From Cyanobium sp. FACHB-13342 (lineage in GTDB: Bacteria; Cyanobacteriota; Cyanobacteriia; PCC-6307; Cyanobiaceae), in assembly GCF_014697415.1 (NCBI RefSeq), contig NZ_JACJRT010000006.1:1-64000 (forward strand): 64,000 nt of DNA, in the 5' to 3' direction. The notes beneath the pieces were generated by a model, which was not told the origin of the DNA, did not search any database, and worked only from the letters and a program-made list of their open reading frames with translations. This document shows positions 56,760 through 64,000 of this stretch, one piece after another. Position 1 is the stretch's first letter. Each line of letters opens with the position of its first letter. Position numbers and translations under genes: made by a program.

Positions 56760-57953
56760 ATGAAGGTCTTCGTTCTCGGCGGCGACGGCTTCTGCGGTTG
56801 GCCCTGTGCGGTGAACCTGGCCGACGCTGGCCACGAGGTCGTCATCCTCGACAACCTCAGCCGCCGCAAGATCGACATCGATCTGGAGGTGGAGTCGCTC
56901 ACGCCGATCGCCACCATGGGCGACCGCCTCAGGGCCTGGGAGCAGGTGGGCGGCAAGCCGATGCGGTTCGTGCACCTCGACCTGGCCCACGAGTACCAGC
57001 GGCTGGTGGATCTCCTTCTGGCGGAGCGTCCTGATGCAGTCGTCCACTTCGCCGAGCAGCGGGCCGCCCCCTACTCGATGAAGAGCAGCGCCACCAAGCG
57101 CTACACCGTTGACAACAACGTCAACGGCACCCACAACCTGCTAGCCGCCATCGTGGAGAGCGGCCTCGACATTCACATCGTGCACCTGGGCACGATGGGG
57201 GTGTACGGCTACGGCTCCCACCGCGGCGCCACCATCCCGGAGGGCTACCTCAAGGTGGAGGTGCCCCAGCCCGACGGCTCGCGCTTTGAAGAGGAAATCC
57301 TGCACCCGGCGAGTCCGGGCAGCGTCTACCACATGACCAAGACGCTGGATCAGCTGCTGTTCCTCTACTACAACAAGAACGACCAGGTCCGCATCACCGA
57401 CCTGCACCAGGGCATCGTCTGGGGCACCAATACGGAGGCCACCGAGCGGGATCCCCGGCTCACCAACCGCTTCGACTACGACGGCGACTACGGCACCGTG
57501 CTCAACCGCTTCCTGATGCAGGCGGCGATCGGCTACCCCCTCACCGTGCATGGCACCGGCGGCCAGACCCGCGCCTTCATCCACATCCGCGACTCGGTGA
57601 AGTGCGTGCAACTGGCCCTGGAGAACCCGCCGGAGCGGGGCGAGCGGGTGAAGATCTTCAACCAGATGACCGAAAGCCACCAGGTGGGCGAGCTGGCCCG
57701 CAAGGTGGCTGCCCTGACAGGTGCCGAGATCAACTACCTGCCCAACCCCCGCAATGAGGCCGTCGAAAACGACCTGATCGTGGACAACCGCTGCTTCATC
57801 GAGCTGGGCCTCAATCCCACCACCCTCGATGACGGCCTGTTGGCGGAAGTGGTGGATGTGGCCCGCCGCTGGGCCGATCGCTGTGACCGCAGCCGCATCC
57901 CCTGTGTGTCGGCTTGGACCCGCACCCAGGCCCAGGCCATTCAGACGGCCTGA
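56760..57953 (+). CDS. sqdB: UDP-sulfoquinovose synthase
   Basis: Makes UDP-sulfoquinovose from UDP-glucose and sulfite for the thylakoid sulfolipid SQDG. The 397-residue SDR starts KVFVLGGDGFCGWPCAVNLA (NAD loop), with LDNLSRRKIDIDLEVESL, HFAEQRAAPYSMKSS, HLGTMGVYGYG (catalytic Thr) and the YxxxK pair in SVYHMTKTLDQLLF. ATG 56760 was chosen because the next residue begins the Rossmann strand; the frame is open 12 codons further. sqdX follows 17 bases later, the second enzyme of the pathway. Confidence 0.96.
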   Translation: MKVFVLGGDGFCGWPCAVNLADAGHEVVILDNLSRRKIDIDLEVESLTPIATMGDRLRAWEQVGGKPMRFVHLDLAHEYQRLVDLLLAERPDAVVHFAEQRAAPYSMKSSATKRYTVDNNVNGTHNLLAAIVESGLDIHIVHLGTMGVYGYGSHRGATIPEGYLKVEVPQPDGSRFEEEILHPASPGSVYHMTKTLDQLLFLYYNKNDQVRITDLHQGIVWGTNTEATERDPRLTNRFDYDGDYGTVLNRFLMQAAIGYPLTVHGTGGQTRAFIHIRDSVKCVQLALENPPERGERVKIFNQMTESHQVGELARKVAALTGAEINYLPNPRNEAVENDLIVDNRCFIELGLNPTTLDDGLLAEVVDVARRWADRCDRSRIPCVSAWTRTQAQAIQTA

Positions 57954-57970
57954 GGCGCCCCAGATCACCC

Positions 57971-59107
57971 TTGAAGATCGCCTTTTTCACCGAGACCTTC
58001 CTGCCCAAGGTTGACGGGATCGTCACCCGCCTCACCAAGACGGTGCAGCACCTGGTGGCCGCCGGCGACGACGTGCTGATCTTCTGCCCGGAGGGGGCCC
58101 CCGACACCTACATGGGGGCGCAGGTGGTTGGGGTGCCGGCCATGCCGCTGCCCCTCTACCCCGAGCTGAAACTGGCCCTGCCGCGGCCAGCCGTGGCCGA
58201 AGCCCTGGACCGCTTCCAGCCTGACCTCGTCCACGTGGTGAACCCGGCGGTGCTGGGCCTCGGGGGCATCTGGCTGGCCAAGACCAAGGCCTACCCCCTG
58301 GTGGCCAGCTACCACACCCACCTGCCCAAATACCTGGAGCACTACGGCATGGGCATGCTGGAACCCCTGCTGTGGGAGCTGCTCAAGGCCGCCCACAACC
58401 AGGCCCGGCTCAACCTCTGCACCTCGACAGCGATGGTGCAGGAGCTGAGCGAGAAGGGGATCCAGCACACCGACCTCTGGCAGCGGGGCGTCGACACCGA
58501 CCTGTTCCAGCCGGCCCTGCGCTCCGATGCCATGCGGGCCCGGCTGCTCAATGGCCAGAGCGACACCGGCAAGCTGCTGCTCTACATCGGTCGCCTCTCG
58601 GCCGAGAAACAGATCGAACGGATCCGCCCCGTGCTCGAGGCCATGCCCGAGGCCCGGCTGGCCCTGGTGGGGGATGGCCCCTACCGCCAGCAACTGGAAA
58701 AGATCTTCGCCGGCACCCCCACCCACTTCGTCGGCTACCTGGCCGGTGAAGAGCTGGCCGCCGCCTACGCCAGTGGCGACGCCTTCCTGTTCCCCTCCAG
58801 CACCGAAACCCTGGGCCTGGTGCTTCTGGAAGCCATGGCAGCGGGCTGCCCCGTGGTGGGAGCCAACCGGGGCGGCATTCCGGACATCGTCAGCGATGGG
58901 GTGAATGGCTGCCTCTACGAGCCGAACCAGGAGGGCAGCCTGGCGGCCGCGGTGGAACGGCTGCTGGGCGATGCCAGCCAGCGCTCCCAGCTCCGCCGCA
59001 ACGCCCGCGAGGAAGCCGAGCGCTGGGGCTGGGCCGGGGCCACCGAGCAGCTCCGCGGCTACTACCGCCGGCTGCTGGACCATCCCGAACTGCAACTCGT
59101 CGCCTGA
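57971..59107 (+). CDS. sqdX: Sulfoquinovosyltransferase
   Basis: Transfers sulfoquinovose from its UDP form to diacylglycerol to finish SQDG. The 378-residue GT4 protein starts KIAFFTETFLPKVDGIVTRL from TTG 57971; this choice puts the Rossmann strand at the very start, and longer frames overlap sqdB. HVVNPAVLGLGG, ASYHTHLPKYLEHYG and the donor motif FPSSTETLGLVLLEAMAAG (E-x7-E, about residues 278-296) identify the family. It is directly downstream of sqdB. Start codon type is unusual but supported by the overlap limit. Confidence 0.94.
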   Translation: MKIAFFTETFLPKVDGIVTRLTKTVQHLVAAGDDVLIFCPEGAPDTYMGAQVVGVPAMPLPLYPELKLALPRPAVAEALDRFQPDLVHVVNPAVLGLGGIWLAKTKAYPLVASYHTHLPKYLEHYGMGMLEPLLWELLKAAHNQARLNLCTSTAMVQELSEKGIQHTDLWQRGVDTDLFQPALRSDAMRARLLNGQSDTGKLLLYIGRLSAEKQIERIRPVLEAMPEARLALVGDGPYRQQLEKIFAGTPTHFVGYLAGEELAAAYASGDAFLFPSSTETLGLVLLEAMAAGCPVVGANRGGIPDIVSDGVNGCLYEPNQEGSLAAAVERLLGDASQRSQLRRNAREEAERWGWAGATEQLRGYYRRLLDHPELQLVA

Positions 59108-59114
59108 GCCTGAG

Positions 59115-60872
59115 TCAGGAACGGGGCGAGGGGCTGGGGAGACTGCCGCGAAACCAGGTGGTCATCAGCGCCTTCACCATGGGGGCGGCAACGGTGCCGC
59201 CGTAGCCCCCGGAATTTTCACCAAACGCGATGATCACCAGGGTGGGCTTACCGGCAGGGGCGTAGCCGCCGAACCAGGCGTGATCGGGACGGGGGGGATC
59301 CTCTCCGGTGCCGGTTTTACCCGCCACCGGCGGGAGGCTGGGATCGTTGAGCAGCGTGGCGGTGCCATTGGTCACCACCTGGCGCAGTCCATCGCGCAAC
59401 ACCTGAAGGGTGGCCGGTTTGAGACCGATCCAGATGCGTTCCGTGGGGCGCTCCACCAGGTGGGGCGTCACCAGCCAGCCGCCATTCGCCACCGCGGCAT
59501 ACAGCCGGGCCATCTGGATCGGCGTCACCTGCAGAGCCCCCTGGCCGATCGCTGAGGTGATCGTGTCCACAGGCGTCCAGGCCTCCCCCAGCACCTCCCG
59601 TTTCCAGGCCTGATCCCCCAGCAGACCCGGCGTCTCCTCCTCCTTCAGCTCAATGCCCGTGACCTGGCCGTAGCCCATGCGCCGGGCGGCCTTGAACAGC
59701 TCATCGGGACCCACCTTGAGCCCCACCTGGTAGTAGAAGGTGTTGCTGCTCACCGCCAGGGCCAAGGGGAAGCCGATCGCCCCATGGGCGCCGTGGTCGC
59801 CGTAGCAGAGGCCGGCGTAGCAGAAGGAATTCATCGTCATCACCTTCGAGCCAGCGGTGTAGCGGCCGGATTCCAGGCCCGCCACCGTGGTGACGATCTT
59901 GAAGGTGCTGGCGGGGGGGAAGCCCTGGAAGGCCCGATTCAACAGGGGGGCCGTCGGCGCGTTGAGGGCGGACCACTGGCTCGTGCTGGGCGCGGGCGAG
60001 AAGACGTTGGGATCAAAGGTGGGCCGACTGGCCAGGGCCCGGATGGCTCCGGTCTGGGGGTCGAGCGCCACGATCGCTCCCTTGCGCACCCCATCAAGGG
60101 CCCGCTCCGCCGCCTGCTGCAGAGCCAGATCGAGGGTGAGGCGCAGGTCCTTGCCGGCCTTGGCGGGTTTTTCGCCCAGGATCCGCTGCACCTGACCCGC
60201 CGCATTCACCTCCACCTGCTGGCCGCCCCATTCCCCACGCAGGTGCGCCTCGTATTGCTTCTCCACGCCACTGCGGCCCACCCGGTCCAGGATCCGGTAA
60301 CCCTTGGCTTCGAGCTGGGCGTATTCCTCTTCGGTGATGCCGCTGGTGTAGCCGAGCACGTGGGCTGCCAAGCGCCCATGGGGATAGCTGCGCAGGATGT
60401 CCACATCCACCTCGGCCCCCGCCAACCCGGAGGCCTGCTCCCGGAAACGCAGGACCTGCTCGGGCTTGAGACCACTGGCGAGGGCAATACGGAACCCCTC
60501 CGCATTGGCACCGCTGCGCCGCCGCGCCTCCAGCTGGGCCGCAGGGACGCCCATCACCGCCACCAGTCGATCGCGCAGGGCGGGCCATTGGGCGTCGCTG
60601 ACCTCCCGGGGCTGGATGTAGAGGTTGTAGGTGAGGCGACTGGTGGCCAGCACCTGGCCATGGCGATCCAGCAGCCGGCCCCGGATGGGATTGCGGGCCA
60701 TCAGGCGGATCCGATTTTCATCGGCCCTGGCCCGGTTTTCAGCGCCATGCAGCAGCTGGAGCCAGGCCAGCCGGGCCACCATGGCCCCGCAGAACACCAA
60801 CACCACCGCCAGCAGCAGCGCCGGCTGACGGCCCATGCCGGTGTGGCGCGATGCCCCGGAGACAAACGCCAC
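59115..60872 (-). CDS. mrdA: Class B penicillin-binding protein (PBP2/MrdA-like)
   Basis: Peptidoglycan transpeptidase for cell elongation. The 585-residue protein has an N-terminal membrane helix (LLLAVVLVFCGAMVARLAWL, about residues 19-38), then the dimerisation domain with RLMARNPIRGRLLDRHG and VLGYTSGITEEEY. The transpeptidase domain has the SxxK site PPASTFKIVTTV (about residues 320-331), SSN (in LAVSSNTFYYQVG) and KTG (VAGKTGTGEDPP). GTG 60872 is the start used; ATG 60836 is an alternative. All active-site motifs are intact. Confidence 0.92.
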   Translation of the reverse strand: MAFVSGASRHTGMGRQPALLLAVVLVFCGAMVARLAWLQLLHGAENRARADENRIRLMARNPIRGRLLDRHGQVLATSRLTYNLYIQPREVSDAQWPALRDRLVAVMGVPAAQLEARRRSGANAEGFRIALASGLKPEQVLRFREQASGLAGAEVDVDILRSYPHGRLAAHVLGYTSGITEEEYAQLEAKGYRILDRVGRSGVEKQYEAHLRGEWGGQQVEVNAAGQVQRILGEKPAKAGKDLRLTLDLALQQAAERALDGVRKGAIVALDPQTGAIRALASRPTFDPNVFSPAPSTSQWSALNAPTAPLLNRAFQGFPPASTFKIVTTVAGLESGRYTAGSKVMTMNSFCYAGLCYGDHGAHGAIGFPLALAVSSNTFYYQVGLKVGPDELFKAARRMGYGQVTGIELKEEETPGLLGDQAWKREVLGEAWTPVDTITSAIGQGALQVTPIQMARLYAAVANGGWLVTPHLVERPTERIWIGLKPATLQVLRDGLRQVVTNGTATLLNDPSLPPVAGKTGTGEDPPRPDHAWFGGYAPAGKPTLVIIAFGENSGGYGGTVAAPMVKALMTTWFRGSLPSPSPRS

Positions 60873-60874
60873 GG

Positions 60875-61276
60875 TCAGTTGCCGCCCCCTTCGGTGGGGT
60901 TGGCGAGCCCAAGCCGCTGCTCCAGCAGCTCCAGGCGCCCGGCAATCAGGGCCAGGCCCTGCTGCAAGGCCAGGGCGTCCTGGGGATCGGCCCCATGGAC
61001 ATCACCAGCGTCAGGGTGGGCCATCTCGTGCACATCCACCTTCATCACGGGATTGCCCAGACCAGGACTGACCCGATCCAGTCCCTGCCGCACCTGACTG
61101 GCGGCAGGCTCACCCTCCTGGCGCAAGGTGCCGAGGGGATCGGCAGACCGGCCATCAAAGGCCGCCATCACCTCCTGGGCACCGCCCTTGCGGGCCCGCT
61201 CCACCACCGCCAGACCCACGGGCAGGACGTCCTGCATGAGGGTCAGCCGGAGGGCATCAAGGGGATCGGTGGCCAT
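60875..61276 (-). CDS. Conserved protein of unknown function upstream of the PBP gene
   Basis: A 133-residue, mostly helical protein (DALRLTLMQDVLPVGLAVVE, then QDALALQQGLALIAGRLELLEQRL) with a possible coiled coil at the end. No catalytic motif or membrane segment is seen. The stop lies 2 bases before the PBP start, so the two are very probably translated from one transcript. I do not recognise a family; a role as a helper in envelope synthesis is only a guess. Confidence 0.65.
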   Translation of the reverse strand: MATDPLDALRLTLMQDVLPVGLAVVERARKGGAQEVMAAFDGRSADPLGTLRQEGEPAASQVRQGLDRVSPGLGNPVMKVDVHEMAHPDAGDVHGADPQDALALQQGLALIAGRLELLEQRLGLANPTEGGGN

Positions 61277-61327
61277 GGCGGCAGTCCTGGCACTGGATCT
61301 CCAGTCTGACGCGCCGGCACCCGAACC

Positions 61328-61957
61328 TCAGGGCGCCAACCGCTGAATCCCCGGATCGACGATCACCTGCCGGCAGTTCTGCTGGCTGCCCCACCACCAG
61401 CCAGCCGCCACCGCGATCACCAGAAGGGAGGCCAAGGGCACCAGCGCCTGGCGGGTCACATCAAGGGAGAGCCACTCGCCCCAGGCCCGCAGGGTGCGCT
61501 CGCGATCGAAGCGCCGGCGAGCCTTCTCCTCCTCCTGCTGACGCCGGCGCAGGGAACGGGCCACCCAGCGCTCAAACGACTTTTTCTTGGTGACCGCCAT
61601 CTTGCGCTCAACCTCAAGCAGCTGACCGGCCGTGAGCTCGGGGTTGAAGGTGCTGATCAGCTCCAAACTCTTGAGGAACATCTCAACGGCGCCATCCTTG
61701 GCGGCCCGCTCCGCCTCATCGAGCAACTCCCAGTCGACCTCGGGATAGAAGCGGGCGCGGTTGCTGACGATCTGGTCTTCCATCAACTGGCCGGGCTCCC
61801 GGAGCCAGCGGTCGGTGTTGGCGTCGAACCGACGCCAATAGAGGAAGGGATTGAGGTAGATGGTCTTGCCGCCCAACAGGATGCTGTCCTGCTGCAGCCG
61901 TCGCTGCATGTCGGAATCGGGAGTTGTCGAGCTGGGGGGCGCGGAGGCGGCAGTCAC
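61328..61957 (-). CDS. Membrane-anchored conserved cyanobacterial protein
   Basis: A 209-residue protein. The N-terminal part has conserved-looking text (DSILLGGKTIYLNPFLYWRR, DQIVSNRARFYPEVDWELLD), followed by a Lys/Arg/Glu-rich helix (about residues 120-160), and one C-terminal membrane helix (ALVPLASLLVIAVAAGWWWG, about 172-191). It is probably anchored by the C-terminal end with the main domain in the cytoplasm. I do not recognise a family or function. It lies between guaA and the PBP operon on the same strand. Confidence 0.65.
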   Translation of the reverse strand: MTAASAPPSSTTPDSDMQRRLQQDSILLGGKTIYLNPFLYWRRFDANTDRWLREPGQLMEDQIVSNRARFYPEVDWELLDEAERAAKDGAVEMFLKSLELISTFNPELTAGQLLEVERKMAVTKKKSFERWVARSLRRRQQEEEKARRRFDRERTLRAWGEWLSLDVTRQALVPLASLLVIAVAAGWWWGSQQNCRQVIVDPGIQRLAP

Positions 61958-62003
61958 GACGGCGGGGCTGGGAGCCGATGGTATCGAACGTCGACCGGCG
62001 GGG

Positions 62004-63623
62004 CTACTCCCACTCGATCGTGCCGGGGGGCTTGCTGGTGATGTCGAGCACCACCCGGTTCACGCCCTTCACCTCGTTGACGATGCGGTTGGAAATGGTC
62101 TCCAGCAGGTCGTAGGGGAGGCGCGACCAATCGGCGGTCATGCCGTCCTCCGACGACACGCAACGCAGCACGATCGGGAAGGCATAGGTGCGTTTGTCGC
62201 CCATCACCCCGACGCTGCGCACCGGCAGCAACACCGCAAAGGCCTGCCAGATCTCGTTGTAGAGGCCAGCCTCCTTGACCTCTTCACGCACGATCAGGTC
62301 GGCATCGCGCAGGATGTTGAGCTTCTCGCTGGTCACCTCCCCAAGGATGCGGATCGCCAGGCCCGGGCCCGGGAAGGGATGGCGACCGACGATCTCCTCA
62401 GGCAGGCCGAGGGAACGGCCCACCTTGCGCACCTCGTCCTTGAACAGGCGACGCAGGGGCTCCACCAGCTTGAACTGCAGGTCCTTGGGCAAGCCGCCCA
62501 CGTTGTGGTGACTCTTGATCTTCACGGCCACCCGCTCGCCGGTCTTGGGGTCGATGTTGGTGCCCGCACTTTCAATCACGTCGGGATAGAGGGTGCCCTG
62601 GGCCAGGTAGTCGAAGGGGCCAAGGCGCTTGCTCTCCTCCTCGAACACCCGGATGAATTCCGTGCCGATCAGTTTGCGTTTCTCCTCGGGATCGGTGATG
62701 CCATCAAGCTTGCTGATGAAGCGCTCGCGGGCATTGATGTATTCCACGTTGATGTGGAAGCGCTTGTCGAAGAATTCGACCAGAAACTCGGGCTCGCCTT
62801 TGCGCATGAAGCCCTGGTCAATAAACATGCAGGTGAGCTGATCGCCGATCGCCTTGTGCAGCAGGAAGGCGAGGGTGGAGGAGTCGACGCCACCGGAGAG
62901 GGCGAGCAGCACCCGCTTGTCACCCACCTGACGGCGCACATCTTCGACCGCTTCGTCGATGAAGGCGGCGGTGGTCCAGTCGGCCTCACAACCGCAGATG
63001 TGATACACGAAGTTCCGCAGCATCGCCATGCCGCCGGTGGAATGCACCACTTCGGGATGGAACTGCACGCCGTACAGCCGGCGCTGGTGATCGGCAACCG
63101 CCGCCTCGGGCGTGTTGTCGGTGTGACCCAGGCGCACGAAGCCATCGGGCAGGCGCTCCACCGAATCGCCATGGCTCATCCACATCGTCGAACCGTCTTC
63201 GACGTTGGTGAGCAGATCCACCGGATCATCCACATGCAACGGCGCCTTGCCGTATTCGGCGCGGCCCGCCGCCACCACCGACCCGCCCAACTGCTGCACC
63301 ATCAGCTGCATGCCGTAGCAAACCCCCAGCACGGGAATGCCCAGCTCCCAGATGGCCGGGTCGCACACCGGCGCGCCCGGCTCATAGACCGAGCTGGGTC
63401 CGCCGCTGAGGATGATTCCCTTCGGCGCAATCGCCCGCAGCTCCTCCGCCGTCGTGGTGTAACCCATCACCAGGGAGAACACCTCCGTTTCCCGCACCCG
63501 CCTGGCGATCAGCTCGGAGTATTGGGAACCGAAATCCAGGATGACGATCGCGGGGTGGCGCGACGACTGGGAGGTGGCGTCGAGCTGGGCCGACTGGGTA
63601 GGAGGGGACGCGGTTTGGGACAT
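62004..63623 (-). CDS. guaA: GMP synthase (glutamine-hydrolysing)
   Basis: Converts XMP to GMP with glutamine nitrogen and ATP. The 539-residue protein has an N-terminal class I amidotransferase domain: [20 protein letters not shown], the nucleophile Cys in [16 protein letters not shown] (about residue 101) and the His/Glu region FHPEVVHST. The ATP pyrophosphatase domain has the PP-loop [19 protein letters not shown] (about 234-252), and the dimerisation domain ends KPPGTIEWE, as usual. The upstream neighbour is cbiD on the same strand. Confidence 0.97.
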   Translation of the reverse strand: MSQTASPPTQSAQLDATSQSSRHPAIVILDFGSQYSELIARRVRETEVFSLVMGYTTTAEELRAIAPKGIILSGGPSSVYEPGAPVCDPAIWELGIPVLGVCYGMQLMVQQLGGSVVAAGRAEYGKAPLHVDDPVDLLTNVEDGSTMWMSHGDSVERLPDGFVRLGHTDNTPEAAVADHQRRLYGVQFHPEVVHSTGGMAMLRNFVYHICGCEADWTTAAFIDEAVEDVRRQVGDKRVLLALSGGVDSSTLAFLLHKAIGDQLTCMFIDQGFMRKGEPEFLVEFFDKRFHINVEYINARERFISKLDGITDPEEKRKLIGTEFIRVFEEESKRLGPFDYLAQGTLYPDVIESAGTNIDPKTGERVAVKIKSHHNVGGLPKDLQFKLVEPLRRLFKDEVRKVGRSLGLPEEIVGRHPFPGPGLAIRILGEVTSEKLNILRDADLIVREEVKEAGLYNEIWQAFAVLLPVRSVGVMGDKRTYAFPIVLRCVSSEDGMTADWSRLPYDLLETISNRIVNEVKGVNRVVLDITSKPPGTIEWE

Positions 63624-63656
63624 CGACAGCGTTGGACCCGGGGCATTCGGACCACC

Positions 63657-64000
63657 CTAGGCGGGGTCCCGCAGGGCGGTGAGCAACTCCAGACCCACCG
63701 GGCCCTGGGCGCAGATCTGGCGGGAGCGGTCAAACAGCACGGCCCCCGCCGCCATGGCCTCCTGGCCGTAGCGGGCCAGATAGCGCCGGCTGCGCTCCTC
63801 CACCGCCGCTGCGATGGACTGGCGCAACTGCTGGGCCCGGGATCCATCCCGCAGGGCCAGCTCCGCCAGGGCCGTCTCAACCGTGGGGGCGTCATACAGG
63901 GCCTGAAGGGCCTCCCCATCCAGGCCCCCCAGGGCGGCCAGGGCCGTGAGCACCTCGGCCCGTCCATCGGCCAGGTGGTGGTGGGTGTGGAAGATGCCCC
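63657..64000 (-). CDS. cbiD: Cobalt-precorrin-5B C1-methyltransferase, C-terminal part
   Basis: The gene continues beyond the window end; about 113 C-terminal residues are visible. The first visible text GIFHTHHHLADGRAEVLTAL is the conserved His-rich motif of CbiD, which methylates C1 of the corrin ring in anaerobic-type B12 synthesis. The remaining C-terminal part is helical and ends ALRDPA before TAG at 63657-63659. It lies 33 bases upstream of guaA on the same strand, an arrangement I recall from related Synechococcus genomes. Confidence 0.85.
   Translation of the reverse strand, partial: GIFHTHHHLADGRAEVLTALAALGGLDGEALQALYDAPTVETALAELALRDGSRAQQLRQSIAAAVEERSRRYLARYGQEAMAAGAVLFDRSRQICAQGPVGLELLTALRDPA

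Noticed and set aside
1-64000. CRISPR arrays, tRNA genes and riboswitches
   Set aside because: No regularly spaced long repeats, no cloverleaf with CCA-like ends, and no recognisable cobalamin or thiamin leader upstream of cobH or thiG were seen; a covariance-model search would be needed to exclude them.

Overview
The window is a piece of a high-GC cyanobacterial chromosome, most like the Synechococcus/Cyanobium group. Lineage markers are psbZ, psb34, a ycf37-type TPR gene, the sulfolipid pair sqdB-sqdX, a cyanobacterial monoglucosyldiacylglycerol synthase, a DUF561/Ycf23 protein, clpP-clpX after trigger factor, and an aspartate kinase with repeated ACT modules. Core genes are tightly packed, GC-rich, and often overlap by 1-4 bases. 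No rRNA gene, tRNA gene or CRISPR array was seen.

Positions 1-26480 form a surface-polysaccharide locus. It opens with the end of gmd and a GDP-fucose synthase gene broken by an in-frame TAG. A visibly AT-richer accessory block follows (about 1.7-19 kb). It holds acyltransferases, an IS481-type element, an internally deleted IS5-type remnant, a PglK/MsbA-like ABC exporter and the fossil of a second exporter ATPase. It also has a five-gene coupled cassette resembling sialic/legionaminic-type (nonulosonic) sugar synthesis (6926-12199), a Uma2 nuclease remnant, glycosyltransferases of families GT4 and GT2, and an IS3 remnant. At 19-23 kb a GC-rich WbpV/WbpL/WbpM-like trio (sugar 4-reductase, polyprenyl-phosphate sugar transferase, 4,6-dehydratase) would start the glycan on a lipid carrier. 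On the minus strand rfbA-rfbC-rfbD-rfbB supplies dTDP-rhamnose.

Positions 26510-44269 are housekeeping: a GNAT acetyltransferase, ribH, psbZ, mutS, cobH, holA, lysC, uvrB, DUF561, tilS and the minus-strand run asd-dapA-rnj. Among them is an unusual antitoxin-toxin (Phd-PIN) fusion gene (31408-32199), preceded by four TGTACA boxes spaced exactly 9 bases apart.

Positions 44498-64000 carry tig-clpP-clpX, an LRAT-like gene, dnaX, a lipid glucosyltransferase, a SpoIID-domain protein, rpmI-rplT, ycf37, thiG, psb34, sqdB-sqdX, a class B penicillin-binding protein, two uncharacterised genes, guaA and the end of cbiD.

The most interesting items are the nonulosonate-like cassette, the Phd-PIN fusion with apparently altered active-site residues, and the 9-base TGTACA repeat, which also recurs at the 3' end of rfbC. 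Names come from reading motifs and remembered family features; no database search was run.
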